Source: CAHJXG01 sp964235485
Lineage (GTDB): Bacteria; Pseudomonadota; Alphaproteobacteria; Acetobacterales; Acetobacteraceae
Direction: 5' to 3'
Assembly (NCBI GenBank): GCA_964235485.1
Contig: CAXSAZ010000002.1
Span: forward strand, 62,001-126,000
DNA: 64,000 nucleotides
A program made the position numbers and the translations under genes. Numbering within the stretch: the first letter of the stretch is position 1; every line of letters starts with the position of its first letter. This document shows, one piece after another, positions 17,573 to 26,253 of this stretch. Below the pieces are notes generated by a model that ran no database searches, was not told the origin of the DNA, and saw only the letters and a list, made by a program, of their open reading frames with translations.

Positions 17573-18877
17573 TTAACGTTTCATGTCGAGCGTCTGCTGC
17601 AGCAGCTCGTCCGCCGTTGTGACCATCTTGGTATTGGCGGTGTAGGCGCGCTGGGCCACGATCAGCTTGGTGAATTCCTTGGCGATATCGACGTTGCTGC
17701 TTTCAACCGAGCTGACCACCAGGCTCCCTGCGCCGTTGCTGCCAGCCGCCAGGGTCTGCGGCGTGCCGCTTTCCTTGGTCGCGGTGAACGCCTGGCCGTC
17801 CTGCCGCTGCAGCGCGTCCGCGTTGGCGAAGGTCGTGATCGGCACCCGCGCCACGGTGCGGGACTGGCCGTTGTCGAACTTCACCACCACGTCGCCGTTC
17901 TCGCGGGTTTCCACCCCGCTGAAACTGCCCGGCGGCACGCCGTTCTGCGTGATGGACTTGGGGCTGTAGCTCGATCCCGAGAACTGCGTCAGCCCGTTGG
18001 CCTGGCCAAAGTTGCCGAGGTTGAGGGCGATGGCTTGGGGACCCGAACCGAAATCGGCGGTCAGGTTGAGCCTGGCAGGGCCTCCGGCCGCGAACGCGCT
18101 GCCGGTCACGGCGCCATTCACCGCCGTGACGCTGCCGATGGTGCCTTGCGGCGCCGCCGGGTTGCCGGCCGTGCCGAAGTTGACCCCGGCTACCCCGATG
18201 GGTGCCGCCGCGCCCGGCTGCGAGATCGCGACCTGCCAGGCATTGGGCGTGCCGGCCACCGGGGTCCAGGACAGTTGCAACGGGCGGGGCTGGCCCAACG
18301 CATCGTAAACCTGCACCTGCGCGTTGATCGGCGCGGTTCCGTCGGGCGTCGCGGGCAGGTTGGCCGACAGCGTGATCTCCGAGGTAGGAACCGGGCTGTA
18401 GCCGCCCTGGCCGACCTGGATGGGCCTCAGCGTCGTTTGGTCCACCGCGCCGGCGGCGTCCGCCGGCCATCCGTTCAGGAAGTGGCCGGAACGGTTGACC
18501 AGGTAGTTGTCCTTGTTCAGCGAGAAATCCCCTTCGCGGGTGTATTCGGGCAGCGGATTGAACACCGGCGCGCCCTGAGCCTCGCCCGCCTGGGTGCTGA
18601 CCGTGAAGAAGCCCTGCCCGGAGATGGCGAGGTCCAACGGCTTGTCGGTCTGGGTGATGGTGCCCTGCACGGTGTTCACGTAGTCCGGCCGCGCGACGAC
18701 CGCGCCCGACTGGTTGGTCGCCGTGTTGCTGGTGGTCAGGTAGTCGGTGAAGCTGGTGTCCACCCGCTTGAAGCCCACGGTCTGGCTGTTGGCGACGTTG
18801 TCGCCGATGTTGGTGAACGCGGCGGACTGGGCGGTCAGTCCGCTGATCGCGGTGGTCATGGCGCCGAACAGCGACAT
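17573..18877 (-). CDS. flgE: Flagellar hook protein FlgE
   Basis: A 434-residue hook subunit. The N-terminus SLFGAMTTAISGLTAQSAAFTNIGDNVANSQTVGFK carries the family signature. The C-terminus (VDIAKEFTKLIVAQRAYTANTKMVTTADELLQQTLDMKR region) is the matching axial helix, and the variable D2/D3 domains lie between. The start at 18877 follows from this signature; the frame stays open upstream but is not conserved. It is the first gene of the flgE-flgK-flgL operon, and a sigma-54 type promoter lies about 60 bases upstream on the minus strand. Confidence 0.95.
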   Translation of the reverse strand: MSLFGAMTTAISGLTAQSAAFTNIGDNVANSQTVGFKRVDTSFTDYLTTSNTATNQSGAVVARPDYVNTVQGTITQTDKPLDLAISGQGFFTVSTQAGEAQGAPVFNPLPEYTREGDFSLNKDNYLVNRSGHFLNGWPADAAGAVDQTTLRPIQVGQGGYSPVPTSEITLSANLPATPDGTAPINAQVQVYDALGQPRPLQLSWTPVAGTPNAWQVAISQPGAAAPIGVAGVNFGTAGNPAAPQGTIGSVTAVNGAVTGSAFAAGGPARLNLTADFGSGPQAIALNLGNFGQANGLTQFSGSSYSPKSITQNGVPPGSFSGVETRENGDVVVKFDNGQSRTVARVPITTFANADALQRQDGQAFTATKESGTPQTLAAGSNGAGSLVVSSVESSNVDIAKEFTKLIVAQRAYTANTKMVTTADELLQQTLDMKR

Positions 18878-18936
18878 TGGCAGTGCTCCTTCAAGGTTGC
18901 GCGCGGCCGGGCCGGGCGGGGGTCGCCGGGACACAT

Positions 18937-18952
18937 GGCAGGAATCGTGCCA
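18937..18952 (-). promoter_or_regulatory. Sigma-54 (RpoN) type promoter for flgE-flgK-flgL
   Basis: The minus strand reads TGGCAC-GATTC-CTGCC. The -24 GG and -12 GC doublets have exactly the required spacing, and the -24 box is a perfect match. The expected start point is near 18926, some 50 bases before the flgE ATG. Sigma-54 control of hook genes with FlbD as activator is known in Caulobacter, and flbD is encoded nearby. Confidence 0.75.
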
Positions 18953-19083
18953 ACCCGCGGCAGCAGCGTACGCGGCAGAAATCAACCCTGACGTCTGGTC
19001 CAAACCGGCCTGCCCGGCACGATGGGACCGGCAAAGATTGCCGGGTGGGGCCCGATACGGGCCAGAAATGGCCGGGAATCCGC

Positions 19084-19099
19084 TGGCCCGGCTTTTGCT
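19084..19099 (+). promoter_or_regulatory. Sigma-54 (RpoN) type promoter for fliK-flgD
   Basis: The plus strand reads TGGCCC-GGCTT-TTGCT, matching TGGCAC-N5-TTGCW at all but one position, with correct GG to GC spacing. The predicted transcription start is about 19110, directly before the fliK ATG at 19111. The fliK message would then be nearly leaderless, or fliK starts further downstream. It is divergent from the flgE promoter 130 bases away. Confidence 0.72.
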
Positions 19100-19110
19100 G
19101 AGACGATGCC

Positions 19111-20400
19111 ATGCAATCAACCGCCCCCACCCAGGCCTTGCCTGCCCCCACCCGCACGACGCACAGCCCGGCCGCGCCGTCGCGGGACGTGCCGGGTGGT
19201 TTTGGCGACGCGCTCACCCAGGCGCTGGCGTCGCCGGAGCAGGCCGGCTCGGCGGGGCCGGCAATTCCTGCCCCCACCGAGGCGCCGCCGCCTGCGCAGG
19301 CGCTTCCGGCCTTGCCGGCCGCTGTGGCCGCGCCTCAGGCTGATCCGGCGGTGATCGACCCGAGCAAGCCTGAAGATGGGCCGGCGGTGTCGGCAACCGA
19401 AGAGGAAGAAGACAAGCCGTCCGGCGAGGCCGCCGTGCCATCAGAAGCGCAGGCGCCCACGCCGTTGGAGCCGGTCTTGCCCGCGCCGCCCCAAACCACG
19501 CCGCCGCAAGCCGCGCCGATGGTCGCGCAGCCCGTCGCTTTGCCGTCCGAGGCCGGTGACGCCGCTCCATCGACGGGACAGGACACCACGCCCCCTGTTG
19601 CCGGCCTTGACGGCCGCCAGCCGGCACCGTCTGCCTCCGCGCCCGCGGCGGCCCAGACCGACGCGCCGCCTGCATCCGCGCCGCCGTCCTGTGCCGCAAC
19701 CCCGTCCAATGCCGGCGACGCGGCCACCCATGCCGTGCAGAAGCATCCCGCTTCTACGGCCGAGGAAGAACTGTCAGCCGCCCTCCCCGCCCTTCCAGCC
19801 GAGGCCGCACCGCTTCCGCCGGTTGCCTCCGCGCCCCTGCCGAACGCCGCGCCGGCGCCGTTGGGCGCGCCGCACCCGGCGCCAGCGCCGTCCCAGGCCC
19901 CGGCCCGCTCGCCGGCCGCCGACAAGCCCGCTCCCCCGCCCGCCGCCGCCCAGGTCGGTCCCGTCCTGGCCAGCTTCGCCGCCGGCGTGTCCCACCCCGG
20001 GGCGCCGCAGCACCTGACGATCCGGCTCGACCCCATGGACCTCGGCCGCGTGCAGGTGCGGATCGAACGCTCGCCGGATGGCAGCGCCCGGGTGGAGCTC
20101 AAGGTCGAGAAGCCGGACACGCTGCTTCTGCTGCTGCGCGACCAACCGCAGCTCCATCGCGCGCTCGACCTCGCCGGGGTGCCGTCCACCGAGCGCACGC
20201 TGCAGTTCCACCTGGCCCCGCCCGACGCCGCGGCGCCCGGCGGCATGGCGGCGCAGTTCAACGCCAACGGGGGGCATGGGCAGCATCGGCCGGGGCAGCC
20301 GCAGTCCGGCCGCTTCGCAGCGCACGGCGCGCCCTTCTCCGGCGAACCCATTCCCGGGCCGGCGGCGTTCCGCCGGGCTGGCGTCGATATCATGGCTTGA
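19111..20400 (+). CDS. fliK: Flagellar hook-length control protein FliK
   Basis: A 429-residue protein. The first 290 residues are extremely rich in Pro and Ala and unlikely to fold compactly, as expected of a molecular ruler. The C-terminal Flg_hook domain begins at about residue 297 (HLTIRLDPMDLGRVQVRIE) and runs to about 375. FliK measures hook length and switches the export gate from hook to filament substrates. The start at 19111 is the only ATG near the frame's beginning; no ribosome site is visible, see the promoter entry. flgD follows 14 bases after the stop. Confidence 0.88.
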   Translation: MQSTAPTQALPAPTRTTHSPAAPSRDVPGGFGDALTQALASPEQAGSAGPAIPAPTEAPPPAQALPALPAAVAAPQADPAVIDPSKPEDGPAVSATEEEEDKPSGEAAVPSEAQAPTPLEPVLPAPPQTTPPQAAPMVAQPVALPSEAGDAAPSTGQDTTPPVAGLDGRQPAPSASAPAAAQTDAPPASAPPSCAATPSNAGDAATHAVQKHPASTAEEELSAALPALPAEAAPLPPVASAPLPNAAPAPLGAPHPAPAPSQAPARSPAADKPAPPPAAAQVGPVLASFAAGVSHPGAPQHLTIRLDPMDLGRVQVRIERSPDGSARVELKVEKPDTLLLLLRDQPQLHRALDLAGVPSTERTLQFHLAPPDAAAPGGMAAQFNANGGHGQHRPGQPQSGRFAAHGAPFSGEPIPGPAAFRRAGVDIMA

Positions 20401-20414
20401 AAGGACACATACCT

Positions 20415-21107
20415 ATGGCCTCTCCCCTCACGACCCCCGCCGGCATCACGGCGCCGACCGCCGCGGCCGGATCGGCCGCCGCTGCCAAAGCCGGCTCCGC
20501 CACGGGCAGCGCCCAAACATCGCTGACGAACAACTACAACGACTTCCTGAAGCTGCTGATGACGCAGTTGCAGAACCAGGACCCCACCAGCCCGATGGAC
20601 ACCAACCAGTTCACCAGCCAGTTGGTCCAGTATTCCAGCGTCGAGCAGCAGATCGCCACCAACACGAGCCTGACCCAGCTCATCCAGCTCACCCAGGGCG
20701 GCGAGGTGCTGCAAGCCTCGTCCCTGGTGGGCAAGCCCGTGACCGTGGCCTCCGACCGCATCGCCCTGCAGGGCGGCAAAGGCGGCGTGCAGTTCGACGC
20801 CCCGTCCGCCGGGCCGGTCAGCATCGGCGTTTACTCGGACTCGGGGGTGAAGCTGCACGAGGCGGTGGTGGACAGCCAGGCGGGCCGCAACGCCTGGACC
20901 TGGGACGGGCGGGACAGCCAGGGCAACGCCGTGCCGGACGGCGCGTATCGCACAATCGTCAGCGGCCAAATGGGCGGCGCGGCGCAAAGCCTGCCGTTCA
21001 CCGTCAACGGCACGGCAACCGGCGTGCAGAAGTCCGGCAACGCGCTGCAGGTCCAGCTTGGCGCGTTGAAGGTTGACCTCTCGGCGGTGCAGTCGCTTGC
21101 GCCATAA
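20415..21107 (+). CDS. flgD: Flagellar hook assembly (capping) protein FlgD
   Basis: A 230-residue hook cap protein that scaffolds FlgE polymerisation. The conserved N-terminal block (DFLKLLMTQLQNQDPTSPMDTNQFTSQLVQ pattern) lies at about residues 38-75. It is followed by a tudor/Ig-like region with WDGRDSQGNAVPDGAY at about 160. The start at 20415 is preferred because AAAGGA sits about 9 bases upstream; a TTG at 20397 is the alternative. It is transcribed with fliK and ends before a hairpin. Confidence 0.93.
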   Translation: MASPLTTPAGITAPTAAAGSAAAAKAGSATGSAQTSLTNNYNDFLKLLMTQLQNQDPTSPMDTNQFTSQLVQYSSVEQQIATNTSLTQLIQLTQGGEVLQASSLVGKPVTVASDRIALQGGKGGVQFDAPSAGPVSIGVYSDSGVKLHEAVVDSQAGRNAWTWDGRDSQGNAVPDGAYRTIVSGQMGGAAQSLPFTVNGTATGVQKSGNALQVQLGALKVDLSAVQSLAP

Positions 21108-21122
21108 ATTGTCATTCGCCTA

Positions 21123-21147
21123 GCCCGGCAATTTCTGCCGGGTTATT
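21123..21147 (+). terminator. Probable rho-independent terminator between flgD and fliF
   Basis: A 7-bp perfect stem CCCGGCA/TGCCGGG with a 5-base loop (21131-21135), extendable by two weaker pairs, leads into TTATTA. The T tract is short, so termination may be partial. It separates the fliK-flgD unit from the fliF operon. Confidence 0.55.
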
Positions 21148-21225
21148 AACCTTTCCGGAAGGTGTGTGGGCGCATCCTGCGTTCATGGCACTGTGGCACC
21201 GGCAAAGGCGAGGCGAATAGGTTCA

Positions 21226-22839
21226 ATGAAGGCGCTGCTGGACAGCCTGCGCTCGCTCGGCGCGAAGAAGCTGGGGGCGATGGCGGCGGTGGCGCTGGTC
21301 TCGCTCGGCCTGCTGGGGTTCCTCATGGTCCGCGGCGGCGGCGAGGGGCCGATGGCGCTGCTGTATGCGGACCTCGATTTGCGGGAAGCCGGGCAGGTCG
21401 TCGATCAGTTGGAACGCGCCCGCATCCCGCGCCAGGTCGAGGCCGGCGGCACCCGCATCCTCGTGCCCCCGGACCAGGTGGCCCGCGCCCGGATGCTGCT
21501 GGCCAAGGAGGGCCTGCCATCCGGCGGCTCCATCGGATACGAGATCTTCGACCGCAGCGACAACCTGACGGCCAGCGGCTTCCAGCAGGGCATCAACCAG
21601 ACGCGGGCGCTGGAAGGGGAGCTGTCCCGCACCATCCGGATGCTGCAGGGCATCAAGGCGGCCCGGGTGCACCTGGTGCTGCCCAAGCGCGAGCCGTTCG
21701 CCCGGGACCGCCAGGACGCGCAGGCCAGCGTGGTGCTGACCATGGCCGGCGCGGCGCGGCTGGACCGGGAAGGCACGCAGGCCGTGCTGAACGTGGTGGC
21801 CGCCGCCGTGCCGGGCCTGCGCCCGCAGAACATCGCCATCGTGGACAGCCGCGGCAACCTGCTGGCCCGCTCCGGGCAGCCGACCGAGGCGGCCGGCGCC
21901 GCCAAGGCCTCCGAAGAGCTGAAGCGCGCCACCGAGCAGCGCCTGTCCCATGCCGTCGAGGAGATGCTGGAACGCACCCTGGGACCCGGCCGGGTCCGGG
22001 CGGAGGCGGCGGTTGAACTCGACTTCGACCAAGTGCGCGAAACCCAGGAACGCTACGACCCGGACGGCCAGGTGGTGCGCAGCCAGCAGAGCACGACCGG
22101 CACCAGCCGCACCACGGAGGCCGCAGCGAGCGTTTCCGTGCAGAACAACCTGCCGAACGCCGACGCCGGCGCCAACCCGGCGGGATCGCAGGAACAAAAG
22201 CAGGAGGAAACCACCAACTACGAGATCAGCAAGACCGTCCGCACCCTGGTGCGCGAGCAGCCGCAACTGCGGCGGATCAGCCTAGCGGTGATGGTGGACG
22301 GCGCGGCGGTGCGCGGACCCGACGGCACGCTCACCTACGCCGAGCGCACGCCGGACGAGCTGACGCGGATCGCCACCCTGGTGCGCGGCGCCATCGGCTT
22401 CAATGAAGGGCGCGGCGACCGGGTGGATGTCGTGAACATGCGCTTCGTCGCCGAGGCCGACGGGCAGGACGCCGCCGCGGTGCCCGGCGGTTGGATGCAC
22501 CTGGACAAGGCCGACATCCTCCGCCTGGCGCAAACCGGGATCCTGGCCGTCGTGGCGCTGCTGGTCCTGCTGTTCGTGCTGCGGCCCATGGTGCTGCGGC
22601 TGACGATGGCGCCACAGCCTGCCCTCGCCGGAGCGCTGGCCGGCCAGGGCGGTTCCGGCGGCGGCGCGGACGGCCCCGCCGCGCTCGGTGCGCCGGACGA
22701 GGACGAGATGATGCAGCTCGCCAACGTCGAGGGCGCGATGCGCGTCGCCTCCATCCGCCGCGTGTCGGAACTAGTGGACAGCCACCCGGAGGAAAGCCTG
22801 ACGATGCTGCGCAACTGGATCACCCCGGAGGACAGCTAG
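21226..22839 (+). CDS. fliF: Flagellar MS-ring protein FliF
   Basis: A 537-residue basal-body ring protein. It has an N-terminal membrane helix at about residues 15-35, YscJ-like ring-building domains to about residue 220, a low-complexity periplasmic loop near 290-330, and a second membrane helix at about 430-450. The C-terminal cytoplasmic tail ending EGAMRVASIRRVSELVDSHP binds FliG. The start at 21226 (MKALLDSLRS) is preferred to an in-frame ATG 60 bases earlier because it fits the family. It heads an apparently continuous operon through flhG. Confidence 0.95.
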   Translation: MKALLDSLRSLGAKKLGAMAAVALVSLGLLGFLMVRGGGEGPMALLYADLDLREAGQVVDQLERARIPRQVEAGGTRILVPPDQVARARMLLAKEGLPSGGSIGYEIFDRSDNLTASGFQQGINQTRALEGELSRTIRMLQGIKAARVHLVLPKREPFARDRQDAQASVVLTMAGAARLDREGTQAVLNVVAAAVPGLRPQNIAIVDSRGNLLARSGQPTEAAGAAKASEELKRATEQRLSHAVEEMLERTLGPGRVRAEAAVELDFDQVRETQERYDPDGQVVRSQQSTTGTSRTTEAAASVSVQNNLPNADAGANPAGSQEQKQEETTNYEISKTVRTLVREQPQLRRISLAVMVDGAAVRGPDGTLTYAERTPDELTRIATLVRGAIGFNEGRGDRVDVVNMRFVAEADGQDAAAVPGGWMHLDKADILRLAQTGILAVVALLVLLFVLRPMVLRLTMAPQPALAGALAGQGGSGGGADGPAALGAPDEDEMMQLANVEGAMRVASIRRVSELVDSHPEESLTMLRNWITPEDS

Positions 22840-23853
22840 ATGGCTGCGATCACCGCGCTTGGGAACGTCAGCGGGCGGCAGAAGGCCGCGATCCTGATGC
22901 TCGCCTTGAGGGAGGACCAGAGCATCAAGCTGCTGAGCGCCCTGCACCCGGACGAGATCAAGGACATCTCGTCCGCGATGGCGCAGTTGGGCAGCGTTCA
23001 TGCCAACGTGGTCGAGGAGTTGTGCATCGAGTTCTCCAGGGGCATCGGCCAGCAAGGCGACCTGGTCGGCAGCTTGACAAGCACGGAACGGCTGCTGCAC
23101 CGCGCCCTGCCGCCGGATCGCGCGTCGCAGATCATGGAAGAAATCCGCGGGCCTGCTGGGCGGACCATGTGGGACAAGCTGGGCAACGTCAAGGAAGAGG
23201 TGCTGGCCAACTACCTCAAGAACGAATACCCGCAAACCGTCGCCGTCGTGCTGTCCAAGGTGAAGCCAGACCACGCCGGGCGCGTGCTGACCCTGCTGCC
23301 GGACAGCTTCGCCATCGAGGTCATCATGCGCATGCTCCGGATGGAAAGCGTGCAGCGGGACGTGCTGGACGGCGTCGAGCAGACGCTGCGGCTGGAGTTC
23401 ATGTCCAACCTGGCCAGCTCCAGCCAGCGGGACAGCCACGAGATGATGGCCGACATCTTCAACAGCCTGGACCGCCAAAGCGAGACCCGCTTCGTGGCCG
23501 CCCTGGAAGAGCGCAACCGGGAAGCGGCGGACCGGATCAAGGCGCTGATGTTCACCTTTGACGACCTGCAGCGCCTGACCCCGGCCAACGTGCAGATCCT
23601 GCTGCGCTCGGTCGAGAAGGACAAGCTGCCATTGGCGCTGAAGGGCGCGTCCGACAAGCTGCGCGAGCTGTTCTTCTCCAACCTGTCCGAACGCGCCGGC
23701 AAGATGCTGCGCGAGGACATGGAGGCGCTGGGACCGGTGAAGCTGCGCGAGGTCGATGACGCCCAGGCAGCCATCGTCGTCTTGGCGAAGGACCTGGCAG
23801 CCCAAGGCACGATCGAGATCAGCGAAGGCAAGAACGACGAGATGGTGCTCTGA
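22840..23853 (+). CDS. fliG: Flagellar motor switch protein FliG
   Basis: A 337-residue switch protein of normal length. It shows the N-terminal FliF-binding domain (RQKAAILMLAL), the middle-domain EEIRGPAGRTMWDKL motif and the C-terminal torque helix with conserved charged residues (LKGASDKLRELFFSNLSER region). It couples the stator to rotation. The ATG is directly adjacent to the fliF stop, so translation is coupled. Confidence 0.96.
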   Translation: MAAITALGNVSGRQKAAILMLALREDQSIKLLSALHPDEIKDISSAMAQLGSVHANVVEELCIEFSRGIGQQGDLVGSLTSTERLLHRALPPDRASQIMEEIRGPAGRTMWDKLGNVKEEVLANYLKNEYPQTVAVVLSKVKPDHAGRVLTLLPDSFAIEVIMRMLRMESVQRDVLDGVEQTLRLEFMSNLASSSQRDSHEMMADIFNSLDRQSETRFVAALEERNREAADRIKALMFTFDDLQRLTPANVQILLRSVEKDKLPLALKGASDKLRELFFSNLSERAGKMLREDMEALGPVKLREVDDAQAAIVVLAKDLAAQGTIEISEGKNDEMVL

Positions 23854-23855
23854 CC

Positions 23856-24545
23856 ATGGACGGCATGTCCCCCCGCTTCGTCGGCATCCTGTATGCCGAG
23901 GACTTCGACGACGACGACCCGGAGCTGCCCCCGGACGCCGACCTGCCGCCGGCGCCGGAGCCGGCACCGCCCAGCTTCACGATGGCGGACCTTGAGGCCG
24001 CCCAGCGGATCGCGGGCACGGAGGCGGTGCAGGCGGCGCGCGCGGAATGGGAGCGGTCCGCGCTCCATGACCGCACGCAGTCGCTCGCGGCCATCGCCTC
24101 CGCCATGGCCGGCGCCCAGGGGGAAGCGCGTGCCCTGGCCGATGCGGTGGCGGACGGCACGGCGCGCACGATGCTGTCCGTGCTGGCCGGGCTGCTGCCG
24201 GAGCTTTGCGCGCAGCACGGCGGCGCCGAGGTGCGCGCGCTGCTGCGGCACCTGCTGCCGACGCTGGGGCAACAGCCGCGCATCGCGGTGCGCGTGGCCC
24301 CCGCCGTGCTGGACGGGGTGCGCGAGGATTTGGCCCTGCTGGACGAGGATCTCGCGGCCGCGGTCCATCTGACCGCCGCCCCGCTCGCGCCCGGCGACGC
24401 CCGCGTGACCTGGACCGACGGCTCGATGGTGCGCGACCAGGGCACGATCCGCGCCGCCATCACAACCGCCCTCACCGAGCTTGGCCTGTTGGAACCCGTC
24501 GTCGCCGCCCGCACCCCGCAAAGGAGCATGGCTCATGCCGAATAA
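23856..24545 (+). CDS. fliH: FliH-like flagellar assembly protein (FlbE position)
   Basis: A 229-residue protein with an acidic Asp/Pro-rich N-terminal 45 residues, an Ala-rich helical middle (about 45-110) and a C-terminal domain ending ARVTWTDGSMVRDQGTIRAAITTALTELGL. The pattern of a helical stalk plus a FliH/SctL-like end, and the place between fliG and fliN, mark it as the FliI-ATPase stator/regulator. In Caulobacter the same slot holds flbE. Similarity in this family is low, so the symbol is partly positional. It overlaps fliN by 11 bases. Confidence 0.78.
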   Translation: MDGMSPRFVGILYAEDFDDDDPELPPDADLPPAPEPAPPSFTMADLEAAQRIAGTEAVQAARAEWERSALHDRTQSLAAIASAMAGAQGEARALADAVADGTARTMLSVLAGLLPELCAQHGGAEVRALLRHLLPTLGQQPRIAVRVAPAVLDGVREDLALLDEDLAAAVHLTAAPLAPGDARVTWTDGSMVRDQGTIRAAITTALTELGLLEPVVAARTPQRSMAHAE

Positions 24546-24858
24546 GTTGGAATTGTCGGACCTCGCCGAACCCGGCCTGTCCGATCAGGGACCGTCCCGC
24601 GGCGGCGCGCCCCGCGACATGGAAGCGGTGTACGACATCCCGGTCACGGTCAGCGCCGTGCTCGGCAAGGCGACCATGCAGGTCAGCCAACTGCTGAAGC
24701 TCGGCCGCGGCGCGGTGGTCGAGCTGGACCGCAAGCTGGGCGAGGCCATCGACATCTACGTGAACAACCGGCTGGTGGCGCGCGGCGAGGTGGTGATGGT
24801 CGATGAAACCCGGCTGGGCGTCACCATGACCGAGATCGTCAAGGCCGACCGGGCGTAA
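24535..24858 (+). CDS. fliN: Flagellar motor switch protein FliN
   Basis: A 107-residue protein. The SpoA/C-ring domain spans about residues 33-105 (IPVTVSAVLGKATMQVSQLLKLGRG, then IYVNNRLVARGEVVMVDE), and a variable acidic N-terminus precedes it. With FliM and FliG it forms the switch ring. The start at 24535 has AAGGAG just upstream, within the end of fliH, indicating coupling. No fliM is in the window. Confidence 0.93.
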   Translation: MPNKLELSDLAEPGLSDQGPSRGGAPRDMEAVYDIPVTVSAVLGKATMQVSQLLKLGRGAVVELDRKLGEAIDIYVNNRLVARGEVVMVDETRLGVTMTEIVKADRA

Positions 24859-24864
24859 GCGGCG

Positions 24865-26250
24865 ATGCACGTCCTGATCATCGGCTCCCTCGGCGGCGAG
24901 CTAGGCAAGGCCGCGCGGATCGCCGCCGCCCGCGGCGCCAAGCTGCATCAGGCGGACGACGACCGGAGCGCGCTGGCGCAGCTCCGCGCCGATGCCAGGG
25001 TGGACCTGCTGCTGGTCGAGCTGCCGCACGACATCGGCACGCTGGTGCAGGCGCTGGCCGCCGAGCGCATCGTGGTGCCCGTGGTCGCCTGCGGGTTGGA
25101 AGCCGACACGCCCATGGCCGTGCGGGCGATCCAGGAAGGCGCGCGCGAGTTCCTGCCCTTGCCGCCCGACCCTGACCTGATCGCCGCCATCCTGGAAGCG
25201 GCGTCGGGCGAAACCCACGCTTTGGTCGCCCGCGACCCCGCCATGCTGGCCGCCGTGCGCCGGGCCGAGCAGGTGGCGGCGTCCGAAGCCTCCATCCTGA
25301 TCACCGGCGAGTCCGGCACCGGCAAGGAGGTGCTGGCCCGGCACATCCACCGCAAGTCGCGCCGGGCCGCCGGGCCGTTCGTCGCGCTGAACTGCGCCGC
25401 GATCCCGGAGAACCTGTTGGAAAGCGAGATGTTCGGCCACGAGCGCGGCGCGTTCAGCGGCGCCGTTGCCCGCCGCATCGGCAAGTTCGAGGCGGCGGAA
25501 GGCGGCACGCTGCTGCTCGACGAGATCAGCGAGATGGACGTGCGCCTGCAGGCGAAGCTGCTGCGCGTGATCCAGGAGCGCGAGATCGACCGGCTGGGCG
25601 GCACGGCGCCGGTGCGGGTCAACGTGCGCATCCTCGCCACCAGCAACCGCGACCTGACCGCGGAGATCGCCGCCGGGCGGTTCCGGGACGACCTGTATTT
25701 CCGGCTGAACGTGGTGAGCCTGCGCCTGCCCTCGCTCCGCGAGCGGCCCGGCGACGTCGCGGCGCTCGCCGACTATTACGCCCGGCGCTATGCCGACGTG
25801 AACGGCCTCCCGGTGCGTCCGCTGTCCCGCGCTGCGCACGCGCTGCTCGCAGCGCACGGCTGGCGCGGCAATGTGCGGGAACTGGAGAACACGGTGCACC
25901 GCGCCGTGCTGCTGGCTCAGGGCGAGGAGATCGGCGCGGAGGCCATCGAGCTGGCGCCGGGTCCGGGCGCCCCGGCCCAGGCGGCGCCGGCGTCTGCTGC
26001 GGCCTCCTCCCCTGCTTCGGGCGTTTCGGGCCTGGTCGGCCGGACGATGGACGCGGTGGAACGCGATCTGATCCTGGAAACCCTGAGCCATACGCTCGGC
26101 AACCGCACCCATGCCGCGACGATCCTCGGCATCTCCATCCGGGCGCTGCGCAACAAGCTGCGGGACTACGCGCAGGCGGGCGTTCCGGTGACACCGTTCG
26201 GCGTGCACCCGGTGACGCCGTTCGGTGCGCATCCGCACGAGGCCGCCTGA
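24865..26250 (+). CDS. flbD: Sigma-54-dependent flagellar activator FlbD with degenerate receiver
   Basis: A 461-residue enhancer-binding protein. Residues 1-115 form a receiver-like domain that lacks the N-terminal Asp pair and has Glu52 where the phospho-accepting Asp would be (LLLVELP), so phosphorylation control looks lost. The AAA+ domain follows, with Walker A GESGTGKE near 150 and the sigma-54 contact loop GAFSGA at 195-200 (Ser in place of the usual Thr). A Fis-type helix-turn-helix lies at about 415-434. The C-terminus ends in a duplicated VTPFGxHP peptide. Position after fliN matches Caulobacter flbD. It should activate the sigma-54 promoters found before flgE and fliK. Confidence 0.9.
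   Translation: MHVLIIGSLGGELGKAARIAAARGAKLHQADDDRSALAQLRADARVDLLLVELPHDIGTLVQALAAERIVVPVVACGLEADTPMAVRAIQEGAREFLPLPPDPDLIAAILEAASGETHALVARDPAMLAAVRRAEQVAASEASILITGESGTGKEVLARHIHRKSRRAAGPFVALNCAAIPENLLESEMFGHERGAFSGAVARRIGKFEAAEGGTLLLDEISEMDVRLQAKLLRVIQEREIDRLGGTAPVRVNVRILATSNRDLTAEIAAGRFRDDLYFRLNVVSLRLPSLRERPGDVAALADYYARRYADVNGLPVRPLSRAAHALLAAHGWRGNVRELENTVHRAVLLAQGEEIGAEAIELAPGPGAPAQAAPASAAASSPASGVSGLVGRTMDAVERDLILETLSHTLGNRTHAATILGISIRALRNKLRDYAQAGVPVTPFGVHPVTPFGAHPHEAA
26185..26232 (+). repeat. Two tandem 24-bp units inside the 3' end of flbD
   Basis: Units 26185-26208 and 26209-26232 are near-identical direct repeats that encode the peptide VTPFGVHP followed by VTPFGAHP, just before the flbD stop. 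They lie after the DNA-binding domain, so they lengthen the tail without disturbing known domains. Confidence 0.85.
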
Positions 26251-26253
26251 CGC

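Noticed and set aside
21161..21210. Possible sigma-54 promoter before fliF
   Set aside because: TGGG...TGC at 21167-21180 and TGGCAC at 21194 both have GG-to-GC spacing wrong by at least one base.
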